A DNA stretch of 43,455 nucleotides from an uncultured beta proteobacterium (GCA_902825845.1 CADECM010000048.1:1-43455); one strand, 5' to 3'. Positions 1 through 9,535 are shown, counted from the stretch's first letter. The notes: generated from the sequence alone by a model not told the origin. A program made the numbers and translations.

Positions 1-2
1 AT

Positions 3-485
3 GGCGGTGCCTTCGTGACCACTGCCGGCACGATCAACCCGGGGCAGACTGTCGCTGTGCGATTGACGGCCTCCAGCGCCTTTACCACGACCAATGCGGC
101 GACGCTGACTATAGGTGGCGTAACCGGCGCTTTCGTGGTTACCACAAAGACCCAAGGCGCAGCGCCTGACGCACCCAGGAATGTAAATGCCAAACTGGCC
201 ATCAATGCGGTCAATGTAGAGTTTGCAGCTCCAGCGAGCGATGGCGGATCGCCCATTACCGGATATTCGGCTACCTGCGTATCCAGCAACGGTGGTGCAT
301 CTGGTTCCAATACTGGTGGCGCCGGCGCAATCTCGATTCAGGTCGGTGGCCTTACCAATAACAAGAAGTATACTTGTACGGTTTCGGCGAGTAACGAATT
401 TGGAACCGGGCCACTATCATCGCCATCCAATACGATACGGCCGGTCGATATACGGGCGATATTGGCGATATTGACTATGGACTGA
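3..485 (+). CDS. Fibronectin type III domain protein, 3' end only
   Basis: Open reading frame that enters from the left edge and stops with TGA at 483-485, so only the last 160 residues are visible. From about residue 55 the sequence has a fibronectin type III pattern: PDAPRNV opening strand, an SPITGYSATC strand, and an NNKKYTCTVSASNEFGTG segment typical of the F-G region. The upstream part is Gly/Thr/Ala-rich, as in repeat regions of secreted adhesin-like proteins. No sorting signal or membrane anchor is visible in the visible part. The usual role of such domains is extracellular binding or spacing between catalytic domains; the actual function cannot be told from this fragment. Confidence 0.7.
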   Translation, partial: GGAFVTTAGTINPGQTVAVRLTASSAFTTTNAATLTIGGVTGAFVVTTKTQGAAPDAPRNVNAKLAINAVNVEFAAPASDGGSPITGYSATCVSSNGGASGSNTGGAGAISIQVGGLTNNKKYTCTVSASNEFGTGPLSSPSNTIRPVDIRAILAILTMD

Positions 486-776
486 TTCCTGTTACATCTT
501 CAGACCGATTATCCGGTGTAATAACGGCATTGATTGTGCGCGGAGTGGCGGTGATTCGTTAGCTGGGACCACACTAACGCACATGAATGGAGAGGCGGCA
601 CCACCCGCTTGACTTGGCTGCTGTGTGCCAGTGGCCAAGGGCGATAACGGGTTGGCCGCCTCCATCTTCGGCTTTCGTAGTCTGCGGTACTCGCGTCTTT
701 GTTTGCGTATTGGCCGCGGCATGCGTATCGTTACGGCGCGTGCAAACCCGCTTCGGCCTTCGCAACTGTGGCGACG
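486..776. other. Intergenic region without recognised gene
   Basis: 291 bases between the fibronectin-type gene and the molybdoenzyme subunit. Frames open here are short and carry no family motif. The open frame of the downstream gene continues upstream to about 699, but the residues before 777 are low in homology-like character. I therefore treat the stretch as leader/promoter DNA. No clear terminator hairpin with a T-run was found. Confidence 0.5.
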
Positions 777-3077
777 ATGAATTCCCCTCTGTTTGACGTT
801 TACGGCGCGCGTGTATCCCGCATCGAGGATTACCGGCTGCTGACCGGGCAGGGTAAGTTCGCGGCCGATTGGAATGCGCCAGGCCAGCTGTACGGTCACT
901 TTGTGCGCGCCGACCGTGCGCACGCACGCATCGTGTCCATCAATCTCCAGGCCGCACGGGTGCATCCCGGTGTCCATGCGGTGTTAAGTGGTGAAGATGC
1001 GGTGCGCGCGGGTTACGTGCAACCGATAAGTTTCATGACGTTTCCCGGGACAAACGGCGCAAAGGCCTTGCTCACGCAATGGCCGGTGCTGGCCCATCAG
1101 CGCGTTCGCTATGCCGGCGAGGCGGTGGCGTTTGTTGTTGCTGACACACTGTCTATTGCTCAGGATGCCGGTGCGCGGATTGACTTGGAATACGAAGACC
1201 TTCCGTGTGTGGTCGATGGCGAACGCGCGCTGGATCATGCGGCACCGCTGTTGCATAGGCATATACCCGGCAACATGCCTTTTGAGTGTGAAACCGGTGA
1301 TGCGACCGCTGTGCAGGGGGCGTTTGTCCGTGCTGCGCACATCACGCGCCAGCGCATTACCAGCGCGCGCGTGGTGCCGAGCCCGATGGAGCCGCGCGCA
1401 TGCCTGGTGGTGTTCGATGCTTCCAATGAGAGTTACACCGTGCACGCTTGCAGCCAGGGCGCGAATATGCTGCGCCTGCAGTTGTCGGGATATACCGGCG
1501 TGGCGGAGGGAAAGCTGAACATCGTCGCGCGTGATGTGGGCGGCGGATTTGGCGCGCGCAGCATGGCATATCCCGAATATTGTGCGGCGATGCTGGCGGC
1601 CCGTGCCACCGGGCGGCCTGTGAAGTGGGTATCGAGCCGCAGCGAAGCCTTTCTGGCCGATACCCACGGAAGGGGGAGCACGGTGTATGGCGAACTGGCG
1701 CTGGACGGGCACGGCAAGTTCTTGGCGCTGCAGCTGGACTGGATCGCGGAAATCGGCGCCTACATGACGCCGCCCGCTGCGGCGGGCACCATCCGCAATC
1801 CGATCGTGGGCTTCACCGGCGCGTACCGGATTCCCGCGCTGTACGGGCGCTTCCGTGTGGCGCTGACCAATGCGGCGCCCATTGGCAATTACCGAGGCGC
1901 GGGGCGTCCCGACATCGCGTACGTCGTCGAGCGTCTGGTCGATCAGGCTGCTGCCGAAACCGGCGTGAATGCCGTCGAATTGCGCCGCCGCAACCATATC
2001 CCGGCAACTGCGTTCCCGTACCGGACACCGACCGGCTCGGTCTATGAAAATGCCAATTTTGGGCGCCTGCTGGAGACAGCCTTGGCCGCTGCCGACAGCG
2101 ACGACTATGTGGCGCGCAGGGCAGCCTCCGCTCGTGCGGGCAAGTTGCGGGGACGCGGCGTGGCCACGGTAATTGAAACCACCAATGCCGGCATGTACAA
2201 CAGGGATCAGATTTCACTTGAAGTCGAACGTGACGGCGGGATAACCGTGCACACAGTGCCGCATTCGCAGGGGCAGGGCCATGAAACCACGCTGGCCATG
2301 CTGGTCGCGCGCGTGCTGGAAGTGCCCACCGAGCGCGTGGCGGTACGGCAGGGGCTGAACGAACCGCCGCTGTTTGGCAACCATACCGGCGGATCACGCA
2401 ACACTGTCGGGCCTGGCACCATCTGTCATCTCACTGCGCACAAGCTGATCGAGCAAGGAAAAGCTGCAGTGGCTGAGCGCCTGGGCGTGGAACCTTCGCA
2501 GATTCGCTTTGCGGCGGGCGCTTTTCACTGCACCGAGCCGCAGGCGACTGTCACGCTGGCGGCGCTCGCGAACGATGCAAAATTCAGCATTATCGGCGAA
2601 GGGTCCTTCGGCGCGACCTTTCCCAGCGATTGCCATGTCGCCGAAGTTGAGGTCGATCCCGAGACCGGGGAGACTGAGGTCGTGAGTTATGTTACCGCGG
2701 ATGATTTCGGCGTGTTGGTCAACGAAACCATTGTTGAAGGCCAGGTGCACGGTGCGGTCGTGCAGGGTGCAGGGCAAGTCTTCGGCGAGCAGGCGTTATA
2801 CGACGCCCGCAGCGGTCAACTGCTTACCGGGAGCTTTCTGGATTACTACCTGCCGCGCGCGGGACTGATCAAAAACATCACTATGAAGGATTGCCCCACG
2901 CCGTCGCAGGTGAGTCCACTTGGGGTCAAGGGAATGGGCGAAGCGGGCGTCACCGGCGCACTGCCGGCACTGACCAACGCGGTACTGGACGCATTGCGGC
3001 CACTGGGCGTCGTGCATCTTGACATGCCGCTGACGCCCTGCACGATCTGGTCTGCGATCAAGAACGCGAAAACGTAA
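777..3077 (+). CDS. Xanthine dehydrogenase family, molybdopterin-binding (large) subunit
   Basis: 766-residue protein of the aldehyde oxidase/xanthine dehydrogenase/CO dehydrogenase large-subunit family. These enzymes hydroxylate substrates at a molybdenum-cytosine-dinucleotide or molybdopterin centre. The N-terminus (YGARVSRIEDYRLLTGQG) is the usual entry of the a/b hammerhead domain. A GGGFGAR loop near residue 255 and a C-terminal GVKGMGEAG carry the cofactor loop and the catalytic Glu. The active-site loop reads YRGAGRP, not the AYRCSFR of CO dehydrogenase, so CO is an unlikely substrate. ATG 777 was chosen because family alignment starts here; the open frame extends to 699. No FAD or 2Fe-2S subunit gene is next to it, which is odd because the enzyme normally needs both. 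A LysR gene follows 36 bp downstream. Confidence 0.9.
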   Translation: MNSPLFDVYGARVSRIEDYRLLTGQGKFAADWNAPGQLYGHFVRADRAHARIVSINLQAARVHPGVHAVLSGEDAVRAGYVQPISFMTFPGTNGAKALLTQWPVLAHQRVRYAGEAVAFVVADTLSIAQDAGARIDLEYEDLPCVVDGERALDHAAPLLHRHIPGNMPFECETGDATAVQGAFVRAAHITRQRITSARVVPSPMEPRACLVVFDASNESYTVHACSQGANMLRLQLSGYTGVAEGKLNIVARDVGGGFGARSMAYPEYCAAMLAARATGRPVKWVSSRSEAFLADTHGRGSTVYGELALDGHGKFLALQLDWIAEIGAYMTPPAAAGTIRNPIVGFTGAYRIPALYGRFRVALTNAAPIGNYRGAGRPDIAYVVERLVDQAAAETGVNAVELRRRNHIPATAFPYRTPTGSVYENANFGRLLETALAAADSDDYVARRAASARAGKLRGRGVATVIETTNAGMYNRDQISLEVERDGGITVHTVPHSQGQGHETTLAMLVARVLEVPTERVAVRQGLNEPPLFGNHTGGSRNTVGPGTICHLTAHKLIEQGKAAVAERLGVEPSQIRFAAGAFHCTEPQATVTLAALANDAKFSIIGEGSFGATFPSDCHVAEVEVDPETGETEVVSYVTADDFGVLVNETIVEGQVHGAVVQGAGQVFGEQALYDARSGQLLTGSFLDYYLPRAGLIKNITMKDCPTPSQVSPLGVKGMGEAGVTGALPALTNAVLDALRPLGVVHLDMPLTPCTIWSAIKNAKT

Positions 3078-3113
3078 AATGCGGCTTTTCATTGCGCTCA
3101 TGGCGGGAGTCCC

Positions 3114-4028
3114 GTGAACAAGTTGCTGGGCATGCAGGCCTTCGTGAAGGTGGCCGAGAGCGGCAGCTTCACCTCGGCGGCACGGCAGCTTGGCGTTTCG
3201 GTGTCGGCGGTGGCCAAGGCCGTGGCGCGGCTCGAAGAAGAACTCGGCGTCCAGCTGCTGGTGCGTTCCACGCGCAATCTTGCGCTGAACGATGATGGCC
3301 GCGATTACTATGCGCGCTGTTTGCAGATTCTGAATGACGTGGAAGACGCTGAAGCATCCTTGAAGAGTGCGGGTGAGACGCCCAAGGGCCAGCTGAAGCT
3401 GTCGTTTCCGGCATTGTTCGGACGGCTGACGTTTTTGCCGCGGGTGGCGGAGTTCACCGCGCGCTATCCCGACATCGTGATGCACGTGAGCTTTGACGAC
3501 CGGCAGGTGGATTTGATCGATCGCGGACTGGATATGGCGGTGCAGGTGGGGGAGATCAACAATTCCCGCTATGTTGCGCGAGTGCTGAATCGCGGACTGC
3601 GCGTGACCGCTGCATCGCCGGCCTACTTCAGGGCGCACGGCAAGCCGGAAACGCCGGATGCGCTGACACAGCATCGCTGCATCGCCAGCGCCTTGTTTCC
3701 GGTGTGGCCGTACAGCGTCAAGGGTAAGCGCGTCGAAGTGGCCGTGCGCGGTCCGCTGGTGGTTACCGGCGGCGAAGCGGCGCGCGAAGCCGCCCTTCTG
3801 GGGCTGGGCGTGGTGCACTCGAACTGGTGGACCGTGCGTCATGATCTGGAAGACGGCGCGCTGATTGAAGTGCTGAAGCCGTACGCGGTGGAAGGGCAGC
3901 CGATCAGCGTCGTGTATCCGCCAACACGGCACGTGCCGCGCAAAGTGCGGGTGATGATCGATTTTCTGGTCGAGATCACACGCGTGGCGGAAGCGGAAGC
4001 GCTGCCCTTGCGCCGCGCTCAGCAGTAA
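3114..4028 (+). CDS. LysR-family transcriptional regulator
   Basis: 304 residues, the normal LysR size. The N-terminal winged helix-turn-helix is clear (residues 1-60: AFVKVAESGSFTSAARQLG, then SVSAVAKAVARLEEELG). A type-2 periplasmic-binding-like effector domain follows, starting about residue 90. The start is GTG at 3114 with GGGAG at 3105-3109. It lies 36 bp after the molybdoenzyme subunit on the same strand and is probably cotranscribed with it. The combination suggests it controls that gene, but most LysR regulators are divergent from their targets, so its target could also be elsewhere. The effector is unknown. Confidence 0.92.
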   Translation: MNKLLGMQAFVKVAESGSFTSAARQLGVSVSAVAKAVARLEEELGVQLLVRSTRNLALNDDGRDYYARCLQILNDVEDAEASLKSAGETPKGQLKLSFPALFGRLTFLPRVAEFTARYPDIVMHVSFDDRQVDLIDRGLDMAVQVGEINNSRYVARVLNRGLRVTAASPAYFRAHGKPETPDALTQHRCIASALFPVWPYSVKGKRVEVAVRGPLVVTGGEAAREAALLGLGVVHSNWWTVRHDLEDGALIEVLKPYAVEGQPISVVYPPTRHVPRKVRVMIDFLVEITRVAEAEALPLRRAQQ

Positions 4029-4147
4029 GACTGGTTTGAAGTTAAGGGATAATTCAAAAGCACTGACGCAGATTTACACAGATTTTTCTTCAGGTTATTC
4101 CGCGGCAACGGTATTGCTTTGACGTTTTGAGAAAGGAAGGACGCAAC

Positions 4148-5269
4148 ATGAGATTGGGGTATTTCACCATGCCGATGCATCCCGAGGAGCGCAGCTGCAC
4201 GGAGACGCTGGCGGAGGATCGCGAGGCGATCATCCTGGCGGACAAGCTGGGCTTTCACGATGCCTTTGTCGGTGAGCATCTTACCGAGAAAACCGAAAAC
4301 GTCACCAGCAGCCTGTTGTTTCTGGCGACGCTGATCAGCGATACCAAAACCATCAAGCTCGGCACCGGCACCTGCAACCTGTCGCAGCAGCATCCGGTCA
4401 TCTTTGCGTCACATGCGGCGATGTTCGATCATCTGGCCAAGGGCCGCTTTATTTTTGGCATCAGCGCCGGCGCGCTGCCGTGCGACGCGGAAGCACTGGG
4501 CAATCTCGACCAGGACCGCAACAAGATGTTCGCCGAGAGCATCGAGGTCATTCTGGCAATCTGGGAGCGCGACCCGCCGTATGACATCGATTTTCCGGAC
4601 AACCGCTTCAAAGTGTCGGTGGCGAAGATGCGCGATCCAGCCATCGGCCGCGGACACCTTTATAAACCCTATCAGAAGCCGCGCCCGGAAATCGTCGGTA
4701 CCGTGGTGGCGCCCTTCTCGAAAGGGGTGATTCAGATGGGGCAGCGCGATTTTCATCCACTGTCGGCGAATTTTTTGTTTGCGAAATGGCTGCCCAGCCA
4801 CTGGGCCAACTACAGTGAAGGCAAGCGCAACGTGGGGCAGGTGGCCGACCCGGCCGACTGGCGTATTGCGCGCACCATTTTCGTGGCGGATGATGACGCG
4901 ACTGCGAAACGCTATGGCCGGGACGATCCGCGCAGCCCATACCGGTATTATTGGAAACAACTCACCTACAAGATGATGAAGGCCAGGCGCCAGGTCATTT
5001 TCAAGAATGATCCATCCGAGCCGGACAGTGCCATCACCGAGGACCGTGTGCTCGACAATCTGGTGATCCATGGCACGGTGAACAGCGTGGTTGATCAGAT
5101 CTTGCGGCTGCGCGAGCAAGCGGGTGATTTTGGGGAACTGGTTTACGCGGGCATGGATTGGGTTGATCCGGCGCTCACCAAGCGATCGATGGAATTGATG
5201 GCGACCGAAGTGATGCCGCGGGTGAATGCGGCGATTGCCAGTGCGGATAAATCGGCGAAGGTGGCTTGA
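4148..5269 (+). CDS. LLM-class flavin-dependent oxidoreductase
   Basis: 373 residues of the bacterial luciferase-like monooxygenase superfamily, which use reduced FMN or F420 in a TIM barrel. The opening MRLGYFTMPMHP, the EDREAIILADKLGFHDAFVGEH segment (residues 27-48) and the TIKLGTGT strand followed by HP and AxFDHLAKGRFIFGI are the family signature. The closest general type is the alkanal/limonene monooxygenase-like group. The start is ATG 4148, preceded by GGAAGGA; an in-frame TTG at 4127 is less likely. The substrate cannot be inferred; the gene stands alone and points towards a convergent DUF1304 gene. Confidence 0.88.
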   Translation: MRLGYFTMPMHPEERSCTETLAEDREAIILADKLGFHDAFVGEHLTEKTENVTSSLLFLATLISDTKTIKLGTGTCNLSQQHPVIFASHAAMFDHLAKGRFIFGISAGALPCDAEALGNLDQDRNKMFAESIEVILAIWERDPPYDIDFPDNRFKVSVAKMRDPAIGRGHLYKPYQKPRPEIVGTVVAPFSKGVIQMGQRDFHPLSANFLFAKWLPSHWANYSEGKRNVGQVADPADWRIARTIFVADDDATAKRYGRDDPRSPYRYYWKQLTYKMMKARRQVIFKNDPSEPDSAITEDRVLDNLVIHGTVNSVVDQILRLREQAGDFGELVYAGMDWVDPALTKRSMELMATEVMPRVNAAIASADKSAKVA

Positions 5270-5467
5270 CGGCTACAGCATACCGCGCCGCGAATTGCGC
5301 ACATCGTGGCGGATTTTGGGGTAGTACTGAGCATGTAATTCAATATATCGAGAAAATTACTTAAACTATTGATTTTATTGATTTTTTATTCTACGCTGGA
5401 TCGCCGCCGAACAAATGCACGCCACGTGTCCTGCAGTGCCGGCATCAAACCGCCGGATGGAGCGCGG
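5270..5467. other. AT-rich convergent intergenic region
   Basis: About 200 bases between two converging genes. The part 5329-5395 is strikingly AT-rich against the local background and holds one inverted copy of the dispersed motif (5361-5382). No good stem-plus-T-run terminator is evident, although runs of T at 5386-5391 could assist termination of the leftward gene. Confidence 0.4.
5361..5382 (-). repeat. Dispersed AT-rich motif, copy 1
   Basis: The minus strand reads AATCAATAAAATCAATAGTT followed by TAA. It shares the TAAAATCAATA core with the copy at 28359. It lies between convergent genes and is more divergent than most copies. Confidence 0.4.
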
Positions 5468-5839
5468 TCACCGCGACAACAGCACCAGCGCGAGGCCGAT
5501 CGCCGCGGGCAGTCCCTGGATCAAGAGTATTCGCCGGCTCACCGTTGCCGCGCCGTACAGTCCGGCGACGATGACGCAGCCCAGAAAAAAAACCTTGATG
5601 GGCGCGCCCGCCGCGCCGAGGCTCAATCCCCACAGTAGTCCGGCCGCCAGAAAGCCGTTGTAGAGGCCCTGATTCGCGGCCAGCACTTTGGTGATGGCCG
5701 CTTTTTCCGGCGTCTGGCGGAACGTCTTCAGGCCCAGCGGCTTGTCCCACAAAAACATCTCCAGCACCAGAAAATAGAGGTGCAGCACGGCGACGAGCGC
5801 GACGACGATGGCGGCGGCGGTGGACAGGGTGTGTTCCAT
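5468..5839 (-). CDS. DUF1304 family small membrane protein
   Basis: 123 residues with four hydrophobic segments (about residues 5-28, 47-72, 78-98 and 103-122). It has the family's characteristic LEMFLWDKPLGLKTF segment and an ANQGLYNGFLAAGL motif. DUF1304 proteins are small inner-membrane proteins of unknown function. The start ATG is at 5839, eight bases below the stop of the secreted hydrolase gene, so both are probably one transcript. The family call is secure by motif; no function can be assigned. Confidence 0.85.
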   Translation of the reverse strand: MEHTLSTAAAIVVALVAVLHLYFLVLEMFLWDKPLGLKTFRQTPEKAAITKVLAANQGLYNGFLAAGLLWGLSLGAAGAPIKVFFLGCVIVAGLYGAATVSRRILLIQGLPAAIGLALVLLSR

Positions 5840-5847
5840 TTCCGCGG

Positions 5848-8010
5848 TTACCGGAGCACCTGACTCTTGTCCGCAGCGGCGATCAGTGCGTCGGCGTCGG
5901 TCTGCAGCAGGAAGCCGGTTTCCACCGCGTGTGCCGCGGCTTTTTTCACCGCTGCCACGTAACCGGCATGGTCGACATATCGCTCCTCCAGCGACCGGCG
6001 CGGATCGTTGTTCGCTGCACGCTCGGCGCGGGTACGCGCGAAGGGGATCATGCCGCCGGCGTAGTTGCATAATTTCCCCTGGTGAAAGGGGGCGGCGCCA
6101 GGCGCGGTGATGTTCCAGCCGAGATAGGTGCCCAGCGGCGCACCGAGCAGCACCACCGGCACGCCGCCGATTTCATTGCCATCCGTATCCACGCGTGGTG
6201 CCAGCATTTTCAGCACCTGGCGAATTTGCGGCGGCGCGTTGTCCGGAATGCCGGTGGCGTCGTTCGGGTCGAAGCGCGGACCCCAGTCATAATCGATCAG
6301 CGGATTGATGAATCCCGGCTCGGGCGCGGTGCGGCGCAGGCGCGGCAGCGTGGGAAAACCCATCGCCGTTTTATTGGCGTCGACCAGCTGGCGTTCGCGC
6401 AGTGTGGGATAACGGCTCGCCGGCGGCGGCCAGTTCTGCATCACCCAGTTGCGAAAATGCACGCGAATGGCGTTGACGGTTTCGGTATGCGGCAGCGGAT
6501 TCGGCGGCAGCTGGCCGGTGCCCCAATTGTTGCCGGGACAGCGCGCGCCGCTCGTTGGCAGGCCCACGCCGGGCAGGCTGCTGTCGAAACCGCCGGCGCC
6601 GCCGCCGTGGGTGGAACTGGCGATGTAATAGCGCCGCACGTTGTCGGGCAGCGGAATGTCTTCGCTGGCGCTGGTGCCCACCCATTCGGGACCGAGCTTG
6701 AGACCCCAGATTTCGGCGGCGCCGAAATGCTCGATGATTTTCGGGCAGGTCTTGCTGGCACTGCAACGGTCGAGAATGCCCCGCGCGGGCAGCTTGCGCG
6801 CAGGGTCGGGGTAGCGTGCCCACCACTGCGGGCCTTCGCTGCCGGCCTGATACAGTTCCAGCACGCCATCGGGCTGCGCCCAGCGGAAATTCAGTGCGAT
6901 GCGCCGTCCCGCGATGATTGGCCACATGCCGTCATGCACCTGCCGCTTCGTTTCATCCTGATTGAAACCCGCATGCAGCCAGCCGCGAAGATAGTTGCCG
7001 GACTGCGAACGGCCGCGCGCGATGCTGTGCCTGATGCGTCCGGCCACCGGGTTTGCCGTGCCGGTATCGTCCCTCGCCGCGTGCTTGAAGAACGCGCCAA
7101 CATCGCGCCACGCGGCAAAGCCGATGCCGAGCACATACGGATCCTTTGCGGTGTACACCACCTGATACAGCTTGGCGGCGTCAAAGCCGCCTTTCAGACA
7201 GATGTGCACCGGCAGTGCGGCGAGCGGCAGTGGTTCGTCGTAGGTGCCGCCGCCGCAGAATTTCCAGTCGGCCGCGGCAATGGCGCGCTCGCCGGAGACC
7301 GCGCCAGCGGTCGACTCGTGATCGCGGGATACCAGCGTGGCTTTGCTAGTGTCGGGGTCGACGGGCAGATAGGGGACCGGGTTGGTCTGCACGATCAGCG
7401 GCTGCGCCTCCATGCCGGTGCGGTTGATGATGCGGGCGAAGACTTTGCCGGTAATGGGTGAACCATCGGGATTTTTTGCGACCGGCAGCTGCAGCCAGTG
7501 ATTGGCGCGCACCGCCATGGCGGCTCGCACGGTGGTTCCCAGCCTGGCGCCGATGCCGGCGTTGTCGCCCTGCCACGCGCTGGCGAGGCCAATGTCGCCG
7601 AAACGGCGTTCGGCCGCGTCGAGCAACACCGGCCGGCCGCGATTGGGCACATCGTGCCACAGCAGACCGCTGGCCTTGCTTATGTCCACCGGCTTGGTCA
7701 ATACGAAGGTGGCGACATAGCGCACCTTGCCGTCAGCGTCCTTGGCCAGCTGGATATCCTGTATGCCCTTGTTCAGCGGATCAGCCGCATCAAGTTCGCC
7801 GTAGGCGCGGCCGGCAATCTGCTCATACTCGCCCGCCACCCCAAACGACGCGCAGCGCGCTTCCTTGCAAAACGCCGGCGAGATTTTTTCGTCAATGACG
7901 ATCCGGGTCACGCGCGCGTGTAGCGCCGAAGTGCTTGCGAGCAGCGCAATACCAATTACCGCGCGCAGTGCGCGGCGCCGAAACCGATGAGTTGCCGCAA
8001 CGCATTGCAT
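5848..8010 (-). CDS. Secreted alpha/beta hydrolase domain protein (720 aa)
   Basis: Long exported protein with an N-terminal signal peptide: an RFRRRALR basic region, then the hydrophobic stretch IGIALLASTSALHA, with cleavage likely after about residue 32. The sequence fits the bacterial 'alpha/beta hydrolase domain-containing' family of about 600-720 residues. The nucleophile elbow is GRSQSG near residue 340 (Ser as candidate nucleophile), and HTETV and DH segments towards the C-terminus are possible acid/His partners. Cysteines are frequent (AFCKEARCASF, WKFCGGG, DRCSASKTC), consistent with a disulfide-bonded periplasmic or extracellular enzyme. The substrate is unknown, probably an ester. 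It lies downstream of MmgE/PrpD on the same strand. Confidence 0.82.
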   Translation of the reverse strand: MQCVAATHRFRRRALRAVIGIALLASTSALHARVTRIVIDEKISPAFCKEARCASFGVAGEYEQIAGRAYGELDAADPLNKGIQDIQLAKDADGKVRYVATFVLTKPVDISKASGLLWHDVPNRGRPVLLDAAERRFGDIGLASAWQGDNAGIGARLGTTVRAAMAVRANHWLQLPVAKNPDGSPITGKVFARIINRTGMEAQPLIVQTNPVPYLPVDPDTSKATLVSRDHESTAGAVSGERAIAAADWKFCGGGTYDEPLPLAALPVHICLKGGFDAAKLYQVVYTAKDPYVLGIGFAAWRDVGAFFKHAARDDTGTANPVAGRIRHSIARGRSQSGNYLRGWLHAGFNQDETKRQVHDGMWPIIAGRRIALNFRWAQPDGVLELYQAGSEGPQWWARYPDPARKLPARGILDRCSASKTCPKIIEHFGAAEIWGLKLGPEWVGTSASEDIPLPDNVRRYYIASSTHGGGAGGFDSSLPGVGLPTSGARCPGNNWGTGQLPPNPLPHTETVNAIRVHFRNWVMQNWPPPASRYPTLRERQLVDANKTAMGFPTLPRLRRTAPEPGFINPLIDYDWGPRFDPNDATGIPDNAPPQIRQVLKMLAPRVDTDGNEIGGVPVVLLGAPLGTYLGWNITAPGAAPFHQGKLCNYAGGMIPFARTRAERAANNDPRRSLEERYVDHAGYVAAVKKAAAHAVETGFLLQTDADALIAAADKSQVLR

Positions 8011-8028
8011 GAGTTATCCAATAAATAT

Positions 8029-8047
8029 TATTAAAAACAATAACTTA
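8029..8047 (+). repeat. Dispersed AT-rich motif, copy 2
   Basis: ATTAAAAACAATAACTTAC, 19 bases above the start of the secreted hydrolase gene but in the opposite orientation to it. It lies between that gene and MmgE/PrpD. Confidence 0.6.
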
Positions 8048-8130
8048 CGGGAATATAACAAGCTTGCGAATCCGCACGTACCGGCCGGCTCCCGCTTCGC
8101 GCTGCGACACTGCAGCAATGCCGCACCGCG

Positions 8131-9474
8131 CTACGCGGCCAGCGATTCGACAAACGGCCTCACATCGTCCGTATCGATGATCGTCCAGCACGCATCAGCG
8201 ACGCGTTGTGCCCTGGCCTTGTCAAAAGCAATTTCCATCTGCAGCCGCGTTTTGTCGGCGATGTGCCTGTCGGTCATCGGATTTTGCGGCGTGCTGAGCG
8301 CGTGCTGGCAATGGCCTTCGAAGCTGCGGCCATCTTTCATCACGACCTTCACATGGGCCGCTTCGCGTCCGGTTTTTTCATCGGCGTGTGCCACCACCTT
8401 GGCGCGCAGCGCGGCAATGTCCGGGTCGTGCACCATGGCCTCGGTCACCTGCGGCAGGCCCGCCTCCTTGTGCATCAGCGTGGTGGCGGTCCAGTGCGGA
8501 AAACTCACCATCGCCTGCGCGCGTATTTGCGGCGCGGGACGGTTGCACAACTGGATGCACAGCGGATTCACAGTCACTTCGACACGTTCGATGTCGCGTC
8601 CGTCGAAATTCTGTTTGGCCGAGATATTGAGGCAGGCATCGATCACCGGGTGCACCACCACGCCGCAGGGGTAGGGCTTGTAGGCAAGGCTCAGGATTTC
8701 CCAGTTGTCGCCGAGGCCATCGGTGGCGGCGTGCAACTGTGGGTTGGACGAAAACGATACCGCGAAGCCCTTGACGCCTTCAATCATGGTATCGGGGCAG
8801 GTGTAACCGCGCTCGGCAAGAAATGCCGCCCACAGGCCGCAGCGGGCGGCGTTGCCCGGGGTAAACCAGCTCGACATCGAGGCATGCGCCTCGCGGATGC
8901 CGGCCGACTGATTGGCGGCAATGCCGATGGCGGTGGTCATCTGATCTTCATTGAAGCCCATCACCTTGCCGGCGGCGATGGCCGCGCCAATGCAGCCCAG
9001 CAATCCCGTGGTGGAGAGCCCGACGGCGCACTCGGCTGGCGGGGTGCATAAAATATTGCCGATGCGGCAACACAGCTCATCACCCAGCACCGCGGCGTGG
9101 ATCAGCTCGCGACCGGAGACTTTGCGCCGGGTGGCGAGCGAGATCAGTGCCGCGCCCACCGGACTGGTGGGGTGAATGACCGTCTGGTAGTGCGTATCGT
9201 TAAACGACAGCGCCGCCGAACTGAGGGAATTCATCAGCGCGGCATTCAGCGCATCGAGCTTCACGCGCGAGCCGATGACGATGCAATCCGATTTGCCGTT
9301 GAACTCACTGATGGTTTCGAGCATCTTCAGGCACACCGGCTCACCGGCGCCGCCCGCGGCGCAGCCCACATAATTGACAAAGGCGCGCAGTCCTTCGTGC
9401 CGCACCTTCTGCGGCAAATCCTCGAAGCGCGAGTTGACGGCAAAGCGGGCGAGTTCACGGGTGGTGTGGGTCAT
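8131..9474 (-). CDS. MmgE/PrpD family protein
   Basis: 447 residues, the normal size for MmgE/PrpD (2-methylcitrate dehydratase / cis-aconitate decarboxylase fold). Family features are the N-terminal helical domain with VNYVGCAAGGA and the stretch NDTHYQTVIHPTSPVGAALI, where His and Asp residues line the active site. GIAANQSAGIREA and a C-terminal KPYPCGVVVHPVIDACLNI segment also fit. No 2-methylcitrate synthase or prpB lies nearby, so propionate catabolism is not supported. Family members near Bug proteins and CoA-transferases often have unassigned dehydratase roles. A D-2-hydroxyacid dehydrogenase starts 61 bp away on the other strand and may share the control region. Confidence 0.9.
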   Translation of the reverse strand: MTHTTRELARFAVNSRFEDLPQKVRHEGLRAFVNYVGCAAGGAGEPVCLKMLETISEFNGKSDCIVIGSRVKLDALNAALMNSLSSAALSFNDTHYQTVIHPTSPVGAALISLATRRKVSGRELIHAAVLGDELCCRIGNILCTPPAECAVGLSTTGLLGCIGAAIAAGKVMGFNEDQMTTAIGIAANQSAGIREAHASMSSWFTPGNAARCGLWAAFLAERGYTCPDTMIEGVKGFAVSFSSNPQLHAATDGLGDNWEILSLAYKPYPCGVVVHPVIDACLNISAKQNFDGRDIERVEVTVNPLCIQLCNRPAPQIRAQAMVSFPHWTATTLMHKEAGLPQVTEAMVHDPDIAALRAKVVAHADEKTGREAAHVKVVMKDGRSFEGHCQHALSTPQNPMTDRHIADKTRLQMEIAFDKARAQRVADACWTIIDTDDVRPFVESLAA

Positions 9475-9535
9475 GGCGGATGCATTCGGGTTGGAGAGCG
9501 ACTACTATACAATGAACGTCGTCGAAAGGACCGCC

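Noticed and set aside
984..1997. 337-codon frame antisense to the molybdoenzyme gene
   Set aside because: His/Arg-rich shadow of a strongly supported gene; no domain recognised. Similar long antisense frames at 22605-24323, 41724-42995 and 14830-16152 were rejected for the same reason.
6082..7461. 459-codon frame antisense to the secreted hydrolase
   Set aside because: Shadow of the signal-peptide hydrolase, with Arg/Ala/His-rich composition and no motifs.
9488..9515. TTGGAG and TATACA as a sigma-70 promoter of the hydroxyacid dehydrogenase
   Set aside because: Only nine bases separate the two hexamers, too few for a normal -35/-10 pair.
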